From CAG-177 sp964587915 (GTDB lineage Bacteria > Bacillota > Clostridia > Oscillospirales > Acutalibacteraceae), in contig CAZPMK010000005.1 of assembly GCA_964587915.1 (NCBI GenBank), forward strand, positions 1-64,000: 64,000 bases of DNA, written 5' to 3'. The position numbers and the translations under genes are program-made. How positions within the stretch are numbered: the first letter of the stretch is position 1; each line of letters begins with the position of its first letter. Below are positions 42,104 through 51,622 of the stretch, one piece after another. The notes under the pieces were generated by a model. It saw nothing but the letters and a program-made list of their open reading frames with translations, was not told where the DNA came from and made no database searches.

Positions 42104-43020
42104 GAGATACATTTGTCCGAACATTGATTGAATCGGCAAAAGAAAATCCGAATATTGTTCTTATAACCGGCGATCTTGGTTTCGGCGTTCTTAAACCGTA
42201 TTGGGAGCAGCTTCCGAATCAGTTTATCAATGCCGGAATAGCAGAGCAGAATATGACCTCTGTCGCCGCAGGAATGGCACTTGAAGGGAAAACAGTATTT
42301 ACATATTCAATTGGCAATTTTCCTACCTTGCGTTGCCTTGAACAAATTCGTAATGACTGTGCATATCATAAGGCAAATGTTAAAATCGTTTGCGTCGGCG
42401 GCGGATTCGTTTACGGCTCTCTCGGCATGAGTCATCAAGCTACAGAAGATATTGCTATAATGCGTTCGCTTCCCGATGTTGCTGTCCTTTGCCCCGGCGA
42501 CCTTGTTGAGGCTGAACAAGCAACAAAGGCTATCATCGAATATCCCGGCACCTGCTATCTGCGTCTTGGCAGAGGAGGGGAAAAGCGTATTCATGAGCAG
42601 CTTGACAAATTTGAAATCGGAAAAGCCATTAAAATCAAAGGCGGAAAAAGAGTTGCTGTTTTTTCAACGGGTGCAATTTTCGATGAAATAGGAGAAGCGG
42701 TCGGCATTTTGCAGTCAAACGGGATTGATCCTGCCGTATATACATTCCCGACCGTAAAACCCATTGATTACAGCACAATAAATGAATGTGCTGAGCTGTT
42801 CGACTTGATTGTAACAGTCGAGGAGCACAATATTGTCGGCGGCTTCGGAAGTGCCGTTGCGGAGGTTTTAGCTGAAAATTGCTCTCATGCAGGACTTGTT
42901 CGCATCGGTCTTAATGATACATATTCTTCTTTTGTCGGAAATCAAAAATATCTCAGATCGCAATTCGGATTGGATTCCCAAGGTATTGCGAGACGGATTC
43001 TTGCAGAGGTGAACGGATGA
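42100..43020 (+). CDS. Transketolase-like, C-terminal subunit
   Basis: This 306-residue subunit has the pyrimidine-binding half: VLITGDLGFGVL, FINAGIAEQNMTSVAAGMALEG with catalytic Glu, and a C-terminal transketolase domain (VFSTGAIFDEI...TVEEHNIVGGFGSAV). ATGA overlap with the acyltransferase gene shows translational coupling. It must pair with the 40163 product to form the active site. Confidence 0.92.
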   Translation: MRDTFVRTLIESAKENPNIVLITGDLGFGVLKPYWEQLPNQFINAGIAEQNMTSVAAGMALEGKTVFTYSIGNFPTLRCLEQIRNDCAYHKANVKIVCVGGGFVYGSLGMSHQATEDIAIMRSLPDVAVLCPGDLVEAEQATKAIIEYPGTCYLRLGRGGEKRIHEQLDKFEIGKAIKIKGGKRVAVFSTGAIFDEIGEAVGILQSNGIDPAVYTFPTVKPIDYSTINECAELFDLIVTVEEHNIVGGFGSAVAEVLAENCSHAGLVRIGLNDTYSSFVGNQKYLRSQFGLDSQGIARRILAEVNG

Positions 43021-44129
43021 AACGCTTGCTTTTAACCTGCACGGATCTTATGGCAATACAATTTCTTGTGCCCCATGTAAAATATCTTTCGCAGAACGGT
43101 TTTTCTGTTGAGCTTGCGTGTTCGGATGTCGGCGGCAGAATTGAAGAGCTGAGAGTAATACTTTCAGGAATTGCAAAAATCCGTACCGTAAGACTTGTGC
43201 GAAGTCCGTTTTCGGCAGGGAATCTCAAGGGATATTCCGATTTGAAGAAAATCATCAATTCCGAGCAGTGGGATGTTATATGGACTAACGAACCGGTTAT
43301 GGGTGTCATGACACGCCTTGCCGCACAGAAAGCACGGCGTTCCGGAACAAAAGTAATCTATATGGCACACGGCTTTCATTTCTACAAGGGTGCACCTAAG
43401 CTGAATTGGATGATTTATTATCCCGTGGAAAAATTTTGCTCCCGTCTTTGTGATATGATAATTACGATAAATAATGAAGACTTCGAGCGTGCAAAAAAAT
43501 TCCACGCTCCCAAAGTTGAAAAAATAAACGGAATCGGTGTTGATTTAGAAAAGTTTTCACCCAACGAGCTTGCTCGAGTCGAGAAAAGGAAAGAGCTCGG
43601 TATTTCGGAGGATGAAACTCTTTTGTTTACCGTAGGTGAGCTGACGCATCGCAAGAATCAGCATATAATCTTGGAAGCTCTTTCTTTGCTCGGTGATTCA
43701 AAAATCAAGCTTGCAATTTGCGGCTGTGGTGCCCTTGAGGACAAGCTGAAAGCCATGGCAGATTCGCTTGGCGTAGCAAGACAGGTACAATTTCTCGGCT
43801 ACAGAAAAGATGTTTACGATTTATATAACGCCGCCGATATTTTTGTTTTTTCTTCATTACAGGAAGGTTTACCGCGTGCCGTCATGGAGGCTATGGCAAA
43901 TGCCAAACCCGTTATTTGCTCCGATATTCGAGGAAATACCGACTTAATTAACTCCAAAAGCGGATTAGTTTTATCAAACAATCCAAAGCAGTATGTACAA
44001 GCTATCAGACATTTTATACTGCACCCCGAACTTTGCAATGAAATCGGCTGTATAAATAAAGAAAAAATTGAAAAATTCGACTTAAAGAATGTTAAAAAAC
44101 ATATTTTATCTTTACTAAATTTGTTCTAG
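43017..44129 (+). CDS. Glycosyltransferase family 4
   Basis: This 370-residue GT-B enzyme has an N-terminal acceptor domain with MAHGFHFYKG and a C-terminal donor domain with FTVGELTHRKNQHIILEAL and the E-x7-E pattern in FSSLQEGLPRAVMEAMANAKP. It adds one sugar to the lipid-linked repeat at the inner membrane face. The start overlaps the transketolase stop (ATGA). Confidence 0.9.
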   Translation: MKRLLLTCTDLMAIQFLVPHVKYLSQNGFSVELACSDVGGRIEELRVILSGIAKIRTVRLVRSPFSAGNLKGYSDLKKIINSEQWDVIWTNEPVMGVMTRLAAQKARRSGTKVIYMAHGFHFYKGAPKLNWMIYYPVEKFCSRLCDMIITINNEDFERAKKFHAPKVEKINGIGVDLEKFSPNELARVEKRKELGISEDETLLFTVGELTHRKNQHIILEALSLLGDSKIKLAICGCGALEDKLKAMADSLGVARQVQFLGYRKDVYDLYNAADIFVFSSLQEGLPRAVMEAMANAKPVICSDIRGNTDLINSKSGLVLSNNPKQYVQAIRHFILHPELCNEIGCINKEKIEKFDLKNVKKHILSLLNLF

Positions 44130-44141
44130 TTGGTGACAATC

Positions 44142-45137
44142 ATGCGTAATAAAATCAGCATAATAGTGCCTGTTTACAATGCCGAAAAAACACTATGCAG
44201 GTGTATTGAAAGTGTTGTAAGGCAAAATTATAATAATTATGAGCTGATATTAATTAATGATGGTTCTGTTGACGGCAGTGCCGATATTTGCAACAGGTAT
44301 GCCAATGAATATCAACAAATTCGTTATGCTTACAAAAATAACGGCGGTGTATCTTCTGCTCGTAATCTCGGTTTAAAATTGGCACAAGGTGAGTATATCG
44401 CTTTTCTTGACAGCGACGATTTTTTTGCCAATGACTATTTTGAAACGGTTTCCAATATTTTGAATGAAAAGAAGCCGGATCTGCTTTCTTTTTCATCAAA
44501 AAAAAATGATGGCAAATCCGGTGTTTCCTTTGTTGACAATTGCTTTTTTGATGATGACATAAATATTTCTCGGAGAGTTTTAAAAGCAATGAAATCTTAT
44601 TCATACAGCAGTGTTATGACAAGAGTATTTAAGCGTTCAATAATTGTTGAAAATAATATAGCGTTTGACGAAGACCTATCCATTGGCGAGGATCAGCTAT
44701 TTTTGTTTGAATTTACTTTGCATATCAAGACTTTTGCATCAACACATGATATACTGTATAAGATTGATATTTCTTCTGAAGCTTCACTCTCAAGAAGAAA
44801 AAGAGATTATTTGTCGAATCAATTGTTGAATGTTCATAAAAAAATGTTTAATTGTTTAGATTCTGCCGTGGTTTCAGCACATGCATTTAAGAATTATTAT
44901 GCCGCTGTTTCTTGGATGTTTTATCGTAGTGCATATTCATGTTTTGCTGAATTAACCAAATACGACTATACATTGGATAAGCGTCTTTGTGAAATCAATA
45001 TGATATGTAATGAGTTTAAGAAAAAGGAAATAGAACCCAAAGGTCTTAAATGCAAAATAATTGCATTTCCAATAAATCACAATTGCTGTAAAACGATTGA
45101 TTGTATTTTGCTTTTGAAATCAAAAGTTAATTCATAG
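44142..45137 (+). CDS. Glycosyltransferase family 2
   Basis: This 331-residue GT-A enzyme begins ISIIVPVYNAEKTLCRCIESV with the DxD-type LDSDD near residue 88 and NDGSVDGS. The start at 44142 is preferred over an upstream TTG/GTG because the conserved beta-strand begins directly. The C-terminal third is basic and variable. The sugar transferred is unknown. Confidence 0.9.
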   Translation: MRNKISIIVPVYNAEKTLCRCIESVVRQNYNNYELILINDGSVDGSADICNRYANEYQQIRYAYKNNGGVSSARNLGLKLAQGEYIAFLDSDDFFANDYFETVSNILNEKKPDLLSFSSKKNDGKSGVSFVDNCFFDDDINISRRVLKAMKSYSYSSVMTRVFKRSIIVENNIAFDEDLSIGEDQLFLFEFTLHIKTFASTHDILYKIDISSEASLSRRKRDYLSNQLLNVHKKMFNCLDSAVVSAHAFKNYYAAVSWMFYRSAYSCFAELTKYDYTLDKRLCEINMICNEFKKKEIEPKGLKCKIIAFPINHNCCKTIDCILLLKSKVNS

Positions 45138-45149
45138 GAAGTGCCGATA

Positions 45150-46259
45150 ATGCAAGAAACATCCTCTCCAAAAATAAAGGTTTTGATAATTTCCTCCAAG
45201 CTTCATATAGGTGGAGCCGAAAAGGTTGCAGCAGATATTGGTTTTAACGCCGATACGAATATATTTGAAATACATTATTTAGTTTTCGGAGATAAAATCG
45301 GAGAATATGAATCCGAACTTGAAAAATGCGGCTGTAAAATCATACATATTCCCGAACCCTCGGAGAGTTTTGCTAATTATCTGAAAAATCTTAAAAAACT
45401 CATCCGAAAATATAGGTATAGCGTTATTCATGCTCACACGATGTTCAACATCGGCTGGGCGATGGCTCTCGGAAAACTGTGCGGTGTTCCGATACGTATA
45501 GCACACGCACATTCGCAATTGCTTGAAGAAAGAAGCTTCAAAACTCGCATTTACGAAGCAATTATGCGTTTTTTGATTCTCACTTGCTCAACCGATCTTG
45601 TTTCTTGCGGAAAAGCAGCAGGAGAAAGGCTTTACGGAAAAAAAGCATTCAAGAAAAAAGGTCAGCTTATACTTAACGGAACCGATTGTAAGAGCTTTGC
45701 TTACAGTGAAGAAAAACGAAAAATAATAAGAGCTGAATTGGGTCTTGAAGATGCATTTATAATCGGTCATGCCGGTCATTTGGCACCCGTAAAGAATCAA
45801 AGTTTTTTGATTGAGTTGATGCCGGATATATTAAAAAAGAACCCGAATTCTTTTTTGATGCTTCTTGGCGATGGACCTGACAAAGCAAAGCTCGAGCAGA
45901 AGATAGCCGAATTGCAGCTCGAAGAAAATATTATTATGACGGGAAATGTCCGAAATGTTGCCGACTATATCAGTACAATGGATGTTTTTGCTTTTCCGTC
46001 ATTGTATGAGGGTATGCCCCTAACTCTGATTGAGGCTCAATCAAACGGGTTGCCTTGTATTGTTTCGGATAAAATTCCTAAAGATGTTTTTATTACCGAT
46101 ATTGTTAAAGCTGTTTCGCTGAATGACAAAAGTGAGTGGATATCGTCTATTCTTAATGCACGGCGCACCACTCCCGAACAGTACAACGAAATCATCTCAT
46201 CCTCCGGATTTGATACCGAAAATGCAATGAATAAAATATATAAGATTTATGAAAAGTGA
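45150..46259 (+). CDS. Glycosyltransferase family 4
   Basis: This 369-residue GT-B enzyme has KVLIISSKLHIGGAEKV, VIHAHTMFNIGWAMAL, GHLAPVKNQSFLIELM and FPSLYEGMPLTLIEAQSNGLP. AGGAAG sits seven bases before the ATG at 45150; an upstream GTG is an alternative. It shows EpsF-like organisation. Confidence 0.9.
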   Translation: MQETSSPKIKVLIISSKLHIGGAEKVAADIGFNADTNIFEIHYLVFGDKIGEYESELEKCGCKIIHIPEPSESFANYLKNLKKLIRKYRYSVIHAHTMFNIGWAMALGKLCGVPIRIAHAHSQLLEERSFKTRIYEAIMRFLILTCSTDLVSCGKAAGERLYGKKAFKKKGQLILNGTDCKSFAYSEEKRKIIRAELGLEDAFIIGHAGHLAPVKNQSFLIELMPDILKKNPNSFLMLLGDGPDKAKLEQKIAELQLEENIIMTGNVRNVADYISTMDVFAFPSLYEGMPLTLIEAQSNGLPCIVSDKIPKDVFITDIVKAVSLNDKSEWISSILNARRTTPEQYNEIISSSGFDTENAMNKIYKIYEK

Positions 46260-46265
46260 TTCAAG

Positions 46266-47375
46266 ATGATTAAAATTCTCTTTTTTATTGAGACCCTAAG
46301 CGGCGGCGGAGCCGAAAAGGTTTTGCTGAATCTTGTCAACTCAATGGACAAGTCAAAATTCGATATCACGGTACAGACGCTTTTTCCGGATGAAGCGGCG
46401 AAGCATCTTGATTCTGCCGTCAGATATAAATATTGCTATAAGAATGCTTCAAAAATCGGCAATTTGAGAATGCGTGCAGAAGCTGAAATCGGCTTGACAT
46501 ACAGTTTACATATCAAAGATGATTATGATATCGAGGTTGCTTATCTTGAATGCGGTTCTACAAAAATCATGTCCGCCTCCACTAACAATAAGGCTACGAA
46601 GCTTGCGTGGGTGCATTGCGATTTAAGCAAAAAAGCAGGCAATGTGTCGGCTTTCGTAAATGAAACGGCAAAGTACTACAAAAAATTTGATAAAATTGTT
46701 TGTGTCTCTGATGATGCACGCAACAGCTTTATTGAAATGTATGGTAATTCTCCCGAGACTGTTACCATATACAATTGTTATAATGACATGGAAATAAAAG
46801 AAAAGGCAGAATTGCCGATTGAAACTGAAATTTCCTTGCCGCGTCCGTTGCTGCTTGCTGTCGGAAGACTTATGGAGCAAAAAAGGTTTGACAGATTATT
46901 AAAGATACAGTACAGACTGAAATATGAGGGTGTTGATTTCTCTCTTTTAATTTTAGGCGAGGGGAAAGAACGGAAAAAACTCGAAAAGTATATTTCTGAA
47001 AACTCGCTTGAAGATCATGTGATGCTTCCGGGCTTTTGTGAAAATCCGTATCCATATATGAAATATGCCGATTTGCTTGTATGCTCATCTGCTTATGAGG
47101 GGTTCAGCACTTTTTTTGTTGAAGGTATGATACTTGACAAACCGATGATAACAACCGATTGTACCGGAATGAAAGAATTACTGCAAGACGGAAAATACGG
47201 AATGATTACCGAAAACAGCGAAGAGGGTTTGTACCAAGGCATAAAGCGGATACTTACCGAAAAAGATGTATTTGAATCTTTGCAAAAGAGTGTCCAACGC
47301 AATGATATGTTCTCACTTGGAAATTCCGTTAAAAAAACCGAAGAATTTTTTGAAAGTTTTATTAAGCAGAGGTGA
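46266..47375 (+). CDS. Glycosyltransferase family 4
   Basis: This 369-residue GT-B enzyme has IKILFFIETLSGGGAEKVLLNLV, VGRLMEQKRFDRLLKIQ and SSAYEGFSTFFVEGMILDKP. It is paralogous in layout to the gene before it. It probably adds a different residue to the same repeat unit. Confidence 0.9.
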   Translation: MIKILFFIETLSGGGAEKVLLNLVNSMDKSKFDITVQTLFPDEAAKHLDSAVRYKYCYKNASKIGNLRMRAEAEIGLTYSLHIKDDYDIEVAYLECGSTKIMSASTNNKATKLAWVHCDLSKKAGNVSAFVNETAKYYKKFDKIVCVSDDARNSFIEMYGNSPETVTIYNCYNDMEIKEKAELPIETEISLPRPLLLAVGRLMEQKRFDRLLKIQYRLKYEGVDFSLLILGEGKERKKLEKYISENSLEDHVMLPGFCENPYPYMKYADLLVCSSAYEGFSTFFVEGMILDKPMITTDCTGMKELLQDGKYGMITENSEEGLYQGIKRILTEKDVFESLQKSVQRNDMFSLGNSVKKTEEFFESFIKQR

Positions 47376-47386
47376 ATCAAGATAAC

Positions 47387-48586
47387 ATGGGGGTTACTGT
47401 ATATTATTTAGTCCTTGCGGCGGTTATTGTTCTCGGACTTGTTATGCCGCAAAGCGGTAAGCAAAAGAAAAATTACATAATCACCATGGCGGTTATTCAT
47501 GCTTTTGTAAGTGGTTTTAGATTTGTTATGCTTACGGGCGATTTAAAAAAATATGCATACACTTTTTTACTCGTCGGAGAAAGAGAATGGTTTTCGGACG
47601 AGGTTTTTCAAGACGGTAGAAATTTCTTGTTTTATTGGTTCCTCAAAGCCGTAAATCATTTGACCGACGGTGAATTTCAAATCGCCTTACTTATTATTGC
47701 ACTTGTTGTTGAATTATCTGTAGCAATTATTGTTTATAAATATTCTCCGTCTCCGTGGCTCAGTTATCTTATTTGGAATTGCTTTGGTTTTTATATATTC
47801 GGCTTTAGTGCGATTAAGCAGTCTTTTGCCATGGCGTTCATTATGCTTGCTTTTTCGGCAATTATGGAAAAAAAGCCGCTGAGATTCTTACTTTTTACAT
47901 TAGTGGCAGGCTGTATACATTTTCCTGCTTTTATTTTTCTACCTGCATATTTTATCGCAAGGCGCAAAATTACGACAAAAAGCATTTTAATATATTTAAT
48001 ATTAACAGTATTCATTTTACTGCTTAGAGAAGAATTTATTGGGTTTATAAGTGGTTTTTATTATGAAGATTCTGATTTTGTTAACAGTGGTGGTATTGGT
48101 TTTAGATTTTTGATGATGTGCATTATCCTTTTTGCCGGAATAATGATGAAAGGTGTTAACGGTAAGCATTTTTCAGCAACATTTCACATTATCGCCATTG
48201 CTGCGATTCTTCAAATTTTTTCGAGTTTTGATAATATATTTACGCGTCTGTCGGATTACTATTTTCAAATGTCGATTATATTTATACCTATGATTTTTAC
48301 TGATTTTGAAGATGAAATATACACCGACATTCCCTCTAATCGAAGACTATATTTCAGTAAGAAAATTAAACTATTACTTATAATTGCACTTACTTCAATT
48401 TCCATAGGATTCTATTATTATACAAATTTAAGTGTAAAGATTTCTTATTCTGTTGATAACTATTTGAATTATCGTTCCTATTGGAACGTGGACAAAAGCG
48501 TATGGGAAGAAGCTAAAAAAGACGCATTGGCAGTTGTGAACGAGGGAAGCACATTGATTAGCGAGGAGGAAACATATGTTGATTAG
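47387..48586 (+). CDS. EpsG-like polysaccharide polymerase (Wzy)
   Basis: This is a 399-residue (404 from an alternative GTG at 47372) integral membrane protein with about ten helices. It has SGFRFVMLTGDLKKYAYTF, FYWFLKAVNHLT and YIFGFSAIKQSFAMAFIMLA, typical of EpsG-family polymerases. It would join repeat units on the outer membrane face. The start is uncertain because the ribosome site GAGGTGA overlaps the preceding stop codon. Confidence 0.85.
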   Translation: MGVTVYYLVLAAVIVLGLVMPQSGKQKKNYIITMAVIHAFVSGFRFVMLTGDLKKYAYTFLLVGEREWFSDEVFQDGRNFLFYWFLKAVNHLTDGEFQIALLIIALVVELSVAIIVYKYSPSPWLSYLIWNCFGFYIFGFSAIKQSFAMAFIMLAFSAIMEKKPLRFLLFTLVAGCIHFPAFIFLPAYFIARRKITTKSILIYLILTVFILLLREEFIGFISGFYYEDSDFVNSGGIGFRFLMMCIILFAGIMMKGVNGKHFSATFHIIAIAAILQIFSSFDNIFTRLSDYYFQMSIIFIPMIFTDFEDEIYTDIPSNRRLYFSKKIKLLLIIALTSISIGFYYYTNLSVKISYSVDNYLNYRSYWNVDKSVWEEAKKDALAVVNEGSTLISEEETYVD

Positions 48587-49577
48587 CATTATCATCCCTG
48601 CGTTTAATTGCGAAAAAACGATACAAAACACAATCGAGAGTATTAGAGTTTCCGGAATAAATGACTACGAGATTCTTATAGTCGATGACGGTTCAACGGA
48701 CAACACCGCTGTAATATGTGATGGGTTATCTGCCTCAAACGATGATATTCGTTGCGTTCACCAAAAGAATGCCGGTGCTTCTGCAGCAAGAAATACCGGA
48801 TTAAAAAATGCTGATGGCGAATATGTTTTTTTCTTTGATTCAGATGATTCGGTTATACCAAGCTCTCTTGAAAATGCAGAAAAAATCATTAATGCTCATC
48901 ATCCGGATATGCTGATATTCGGCATGAATTTTGATTATTATCACAAAGGAAAGCTTTATCGCCGAGATGCAATGGTTTATCCCAATGAAGGAATAATGAA
49001 TCTTGATGATGTCAAAAAGAATTTTCAAGAGTTATATGATTGTAATGCACTCACACCTGTTTGGAACAAAATAATCAAGAAAAGTATTTTAACAAATTCA
49101 GAAGTTCGTTTTGATGAATCTATGATTATCATGGAGGATTTTTTGTTTGTGCTTAATGTCTTACCCTGTTGTAAGGAGGTCTATTGCTTACCTAAAGCCG
49201 CATATTGCTATAAACAATCGGAAGATCCGTGGTTTAACGCGTATTCACGATTTGAAAAAGTTGAAAAATTCAGCGAATTAATTGATAAAATCGATAATGC
49301 ATTAAGCGTGATTGGTGTTGAAAACAGAAGCAATTTGTTATCAAAAATATCTTCTATGCTTCTTGAACAAAAACTATATTTTGCCTCCCTTAAAGAAATC
49401 AAGAATTTTTTGCGAGATTATGATAACAGTATCGATTCATATAAGTTTACCGTTCAAAAGGCGTTGTCTATATTTATCAGCAATAAATATTCAAGATTAC
49501 GCTATAAATTAGCGGTGGCTTTAAGATGTTTACAAAACGAGTTTTCGGGCGTTTCTTCACCATATATGAAAATTTAA
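48576..49577 (+). CDS. Glycosyltransferase family 2
   Basis: This 333-residue GT-A enzyme has ISIIIPAFNCEKTIQNTI, VDDGSTDN, SAARNTGLKNADGEYVFFFDSDD and the acidic IMEDFLF. GAGGAA precedes ATG. Its last bases overlap the apparent true start of the next gene in another frame. Confidence 0.9.
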   Translation: MLISIIIPAFNCEKTIQNTIESIRVSGINDYEILIVDDGSTDNTAVICDGLSASNDDIRCVHQKNAGASAARNTGLKNADGEYVFFFDSDDSVIPSSLENAEKIINAHHPDMLIFGMNFDYYHKGKLYRRDAMVYPNEGIMNLDDVKKNFQELYDCNALTPVWNKIIKKSILTNSEVRFDESMIIMEDFLFVLNVLPCCKEVYCLPKAAYCYKQSEDPWFNAYSRFEKVEKFSELIDKIDNALSVIGVENRSNLLSKISSMLLEQKLYFASLKEIKNFLRDYDNSIDSYKFTVQKALSIFISNKYSRLRYKLAVALRCLQNEFSGVSSPYMKI

Positions 49578-50102
49578 AAAAAAGATTTGTATCGCTATTT
49601 TGGAAATAATATAAGCCTAAGAAACCGATTTTTCGTATCGCCCGAGTTGAAATATTTAAAATATTTCAGACAATATCAATCAGCAACAAATATATTTGAT
49701 AAAAAAATTCGTGCATATCGACTTTTACGCTATAGCCAAAAAACGCAGATTCAAATTCCCGGGAATACTAAAATCGGGCCGGGCTTTTACATTGGACATC
49801 ATGGAAGAATTATTATAAATCCGGATACGGTAATTGGTTCAAATGTAAACATTGCTACCGGTGTAACCATCGGCCAAGCAAATCGAGGAAAGCACAAAGG
49901 AAGCCCTGTCATAGGAAATAAAGTTTGGATAGGAACGAATGCTGTTATAGTCGGAAAAGTTCATATCGGCAATGATGTTTTAATTGCACCACTATCATAT
50001 GTGAATTTTGATGTGCCTGATCATTCGATTGTTATTGGGAATCCCGCAAAGATTATTCCAACGGAAAATGCAACACAAAATTATATTGAGAATTTGATTT
50101 GA
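49526..50102 (+). pseudogene. Hexapeptide acetyltransferase with N-terminal frameshift
   Basis: The intact frame from TTG 49587 gives 171 residues starting YRYFGNN. It contains left-handed beta-helix hexapeptide repeats (TKIGPGFYIGHHGRIIINP, VIGSNVNIATGVTIGQ, GNKVWIGTNAVIVG) of the serine-acetyltransferase-like type used for sugar O-acetylation. Relatives begin KSDLYRYxG. ATG 49526 (GGTGG upstream) in another frame reads MFTKRVFGRFFTIYENLKK, and would continue into DLYRYFG if the A8 run (49576-49583) were A7. So the natural N-terminus seems disrupted by one extra A, real or a sequencing error. The catalytic part is intact. Confidence 0.65.
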
Positions 50103-50116
50103 TTTTTAGAATTATT

Positions 50117-51622
50117 ATGAATACTAAACGAGGATTCAACAACATTTTTTACGGCATTTTGTCGCAGGTAATAACGCTGGGAATAAGCATAATTATTCCG
50201 CGGCTTGTTCTTGTTAACCTCGGTTCGGAAGCTAACGGGCTTTTACATTCAATTTCAACAATTTTTACATACCTGACGCTCCTTGAAGCCGGTGTCGGAA
50301 AGGCAACCAATCAAGCTCTTTATAAGCCTTTGGCAGCGGATGACAAAACGCAAATCAATGCCATAATGTCCGCAACAAATAAGTTCTATCGCCGCACGGG
50401 ATATATTTATACTGCGGCTGTTGCGATTTTCGCAACGGTTTATACTCTCTTTGTTGAAACCGCATTGCCGAAATGGGTGGTATTTTCCGTTATCGCCTTA
50501 AGCGGGGCATCGAGCGTGCTTAGTTATTTCGTTCAAGGAAAATACAGAATTTTGATGAGTGCCGAGGGAAAAAGTTATATCCTGACAAATATTTCAACTG
50601 TAGCTTCAATAGCAACCTCTGTTTGTAAAATCCTTTTGCTGGTTTACGGCTTCGGTGTGGTCGCTTTGCAGGTAATGTATTTGTTTTTTGGCGTTCTGCA
50701 AATGCTTGCAATAGTTTACTACATTCGCAAGTATTATAAGTGGCTGAACTTAAAGGTTGAACCAAATTATGAGGCCGTTTCACAGCGTAATTATGTTTTG
50801 CTTCATCAAATTACGGGAATGATATTTGACAATACCGATATATTACTCTTGACAATTATGACCGATTTGAAGGTTGTCAGCGTGTATTCGTTGTATACCA
50901 CATTTTATGTGATTGTCAAGACTGCACTTAACACAATTTCATATTCATATTCGTATGCACTCGGTCGGATTTATCATTCCGATAAAGAACGTTTTATTAA
51001 ACTTCATGATGTATATGAAGTCTATAATATGTCATTGACATTTTCTTTTATGTGCATACTGAATATATTTATTTTGCCCTTTATAAAAATATATACTGCC
51101 GGTGTTACGGATATACAGTATGCTGATAAATATATATCTTTGCTTTTTACTGCGGTATATCTGATTTCAAATGCCCGTGCATCTTCGGGACTGATAATCG
51201 ACTTTGCGGAACATTTTGAACAAACAAAATGGAGAGCTGTCCTTGAATCGGCGATAAATATTTGCATTTCAATTATAGCAATTCACTATATCGGTATATA
51301 CGGAGCTCTTTTGGGAACGCTTGCGGCTCTGCTGTACAGAGCAAACGATATGATTGTTTATGCCAATCGCTTAATTAAAAGAAGCTCTTGGATTACATAC
51401 AAGAGATGGATAATTAACCTTTTGTTCTTTATTTTTGTTACATATTTGTCAAATTTGATTCTGCCTGAGTTTACCTCTTTGATTCAATTGATTATTTACG
51501 GTGTTGCAGCGTTTGTCGTTGTTGTTCCTGCTTTCCTTGCGGTGGATTCGCTTGCCGAGATAAAGACTGCAAGGTATGCCTGCGATTTGTTGATTAAAGC
51601 TGTTAAAAAGGGGCGAGGCTAA
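50117..51622 (+). CDS. Wzx-type flippase
   Basis: This 501-residue protein with 12-14 hydrophobic helices belongs to the MOP superfamily. It has RGFNNIFYGILSQVITLGISIIIPRLVL at the N-terminus and GVGKATNQALYKPLA. It flips undecaprenyl-linked repeat units outward for the EpsG-like polymerase. Start chosen at ATG 50117; an upstream TTG is possible. Confidence 0.9.
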   Translation: MNTKRGFNNIFYGILSQVITLGISIIIPRLVLVNLGSEANGLLHSISTIFTYLTLLEAGVGKATNQALYKPLAADDKTQINAIMSATNKFYRRTGYIYTAAVAIFATVYTLFVETALPKWVVFSVIALSGASSVLSYFVQGKYRILMSAEGKSYILTNISTVASIATSVCKILLLVYGFGVVALQVMYLFFGVLQMLAIVYYIRKYYKWLNLKVEPNYEAVSQRNYVLLHQITGMIFDNTDILLLTIMTDLKVVSVYSLYTTFYVIVKTALNTISYSYSYALGRIYHSDKERFIKLHDVYEVYNMSLTFSFMCILNIFILPFIKIYTAGVTDIQYADKYISLLFTAVYLISNARASSGLIIDFAEHFEQTKWRAVLESAINICISIIAIHYIGIYGALLGTLAALLYRANDMIVYANRLIKRSSWITYKRWIINLLFFIFVTYLSNLILPEFTSLIQLIIYGVAAFVVVVPAFLAVDSLAEIKTARYACDLLIKAVKKGRG

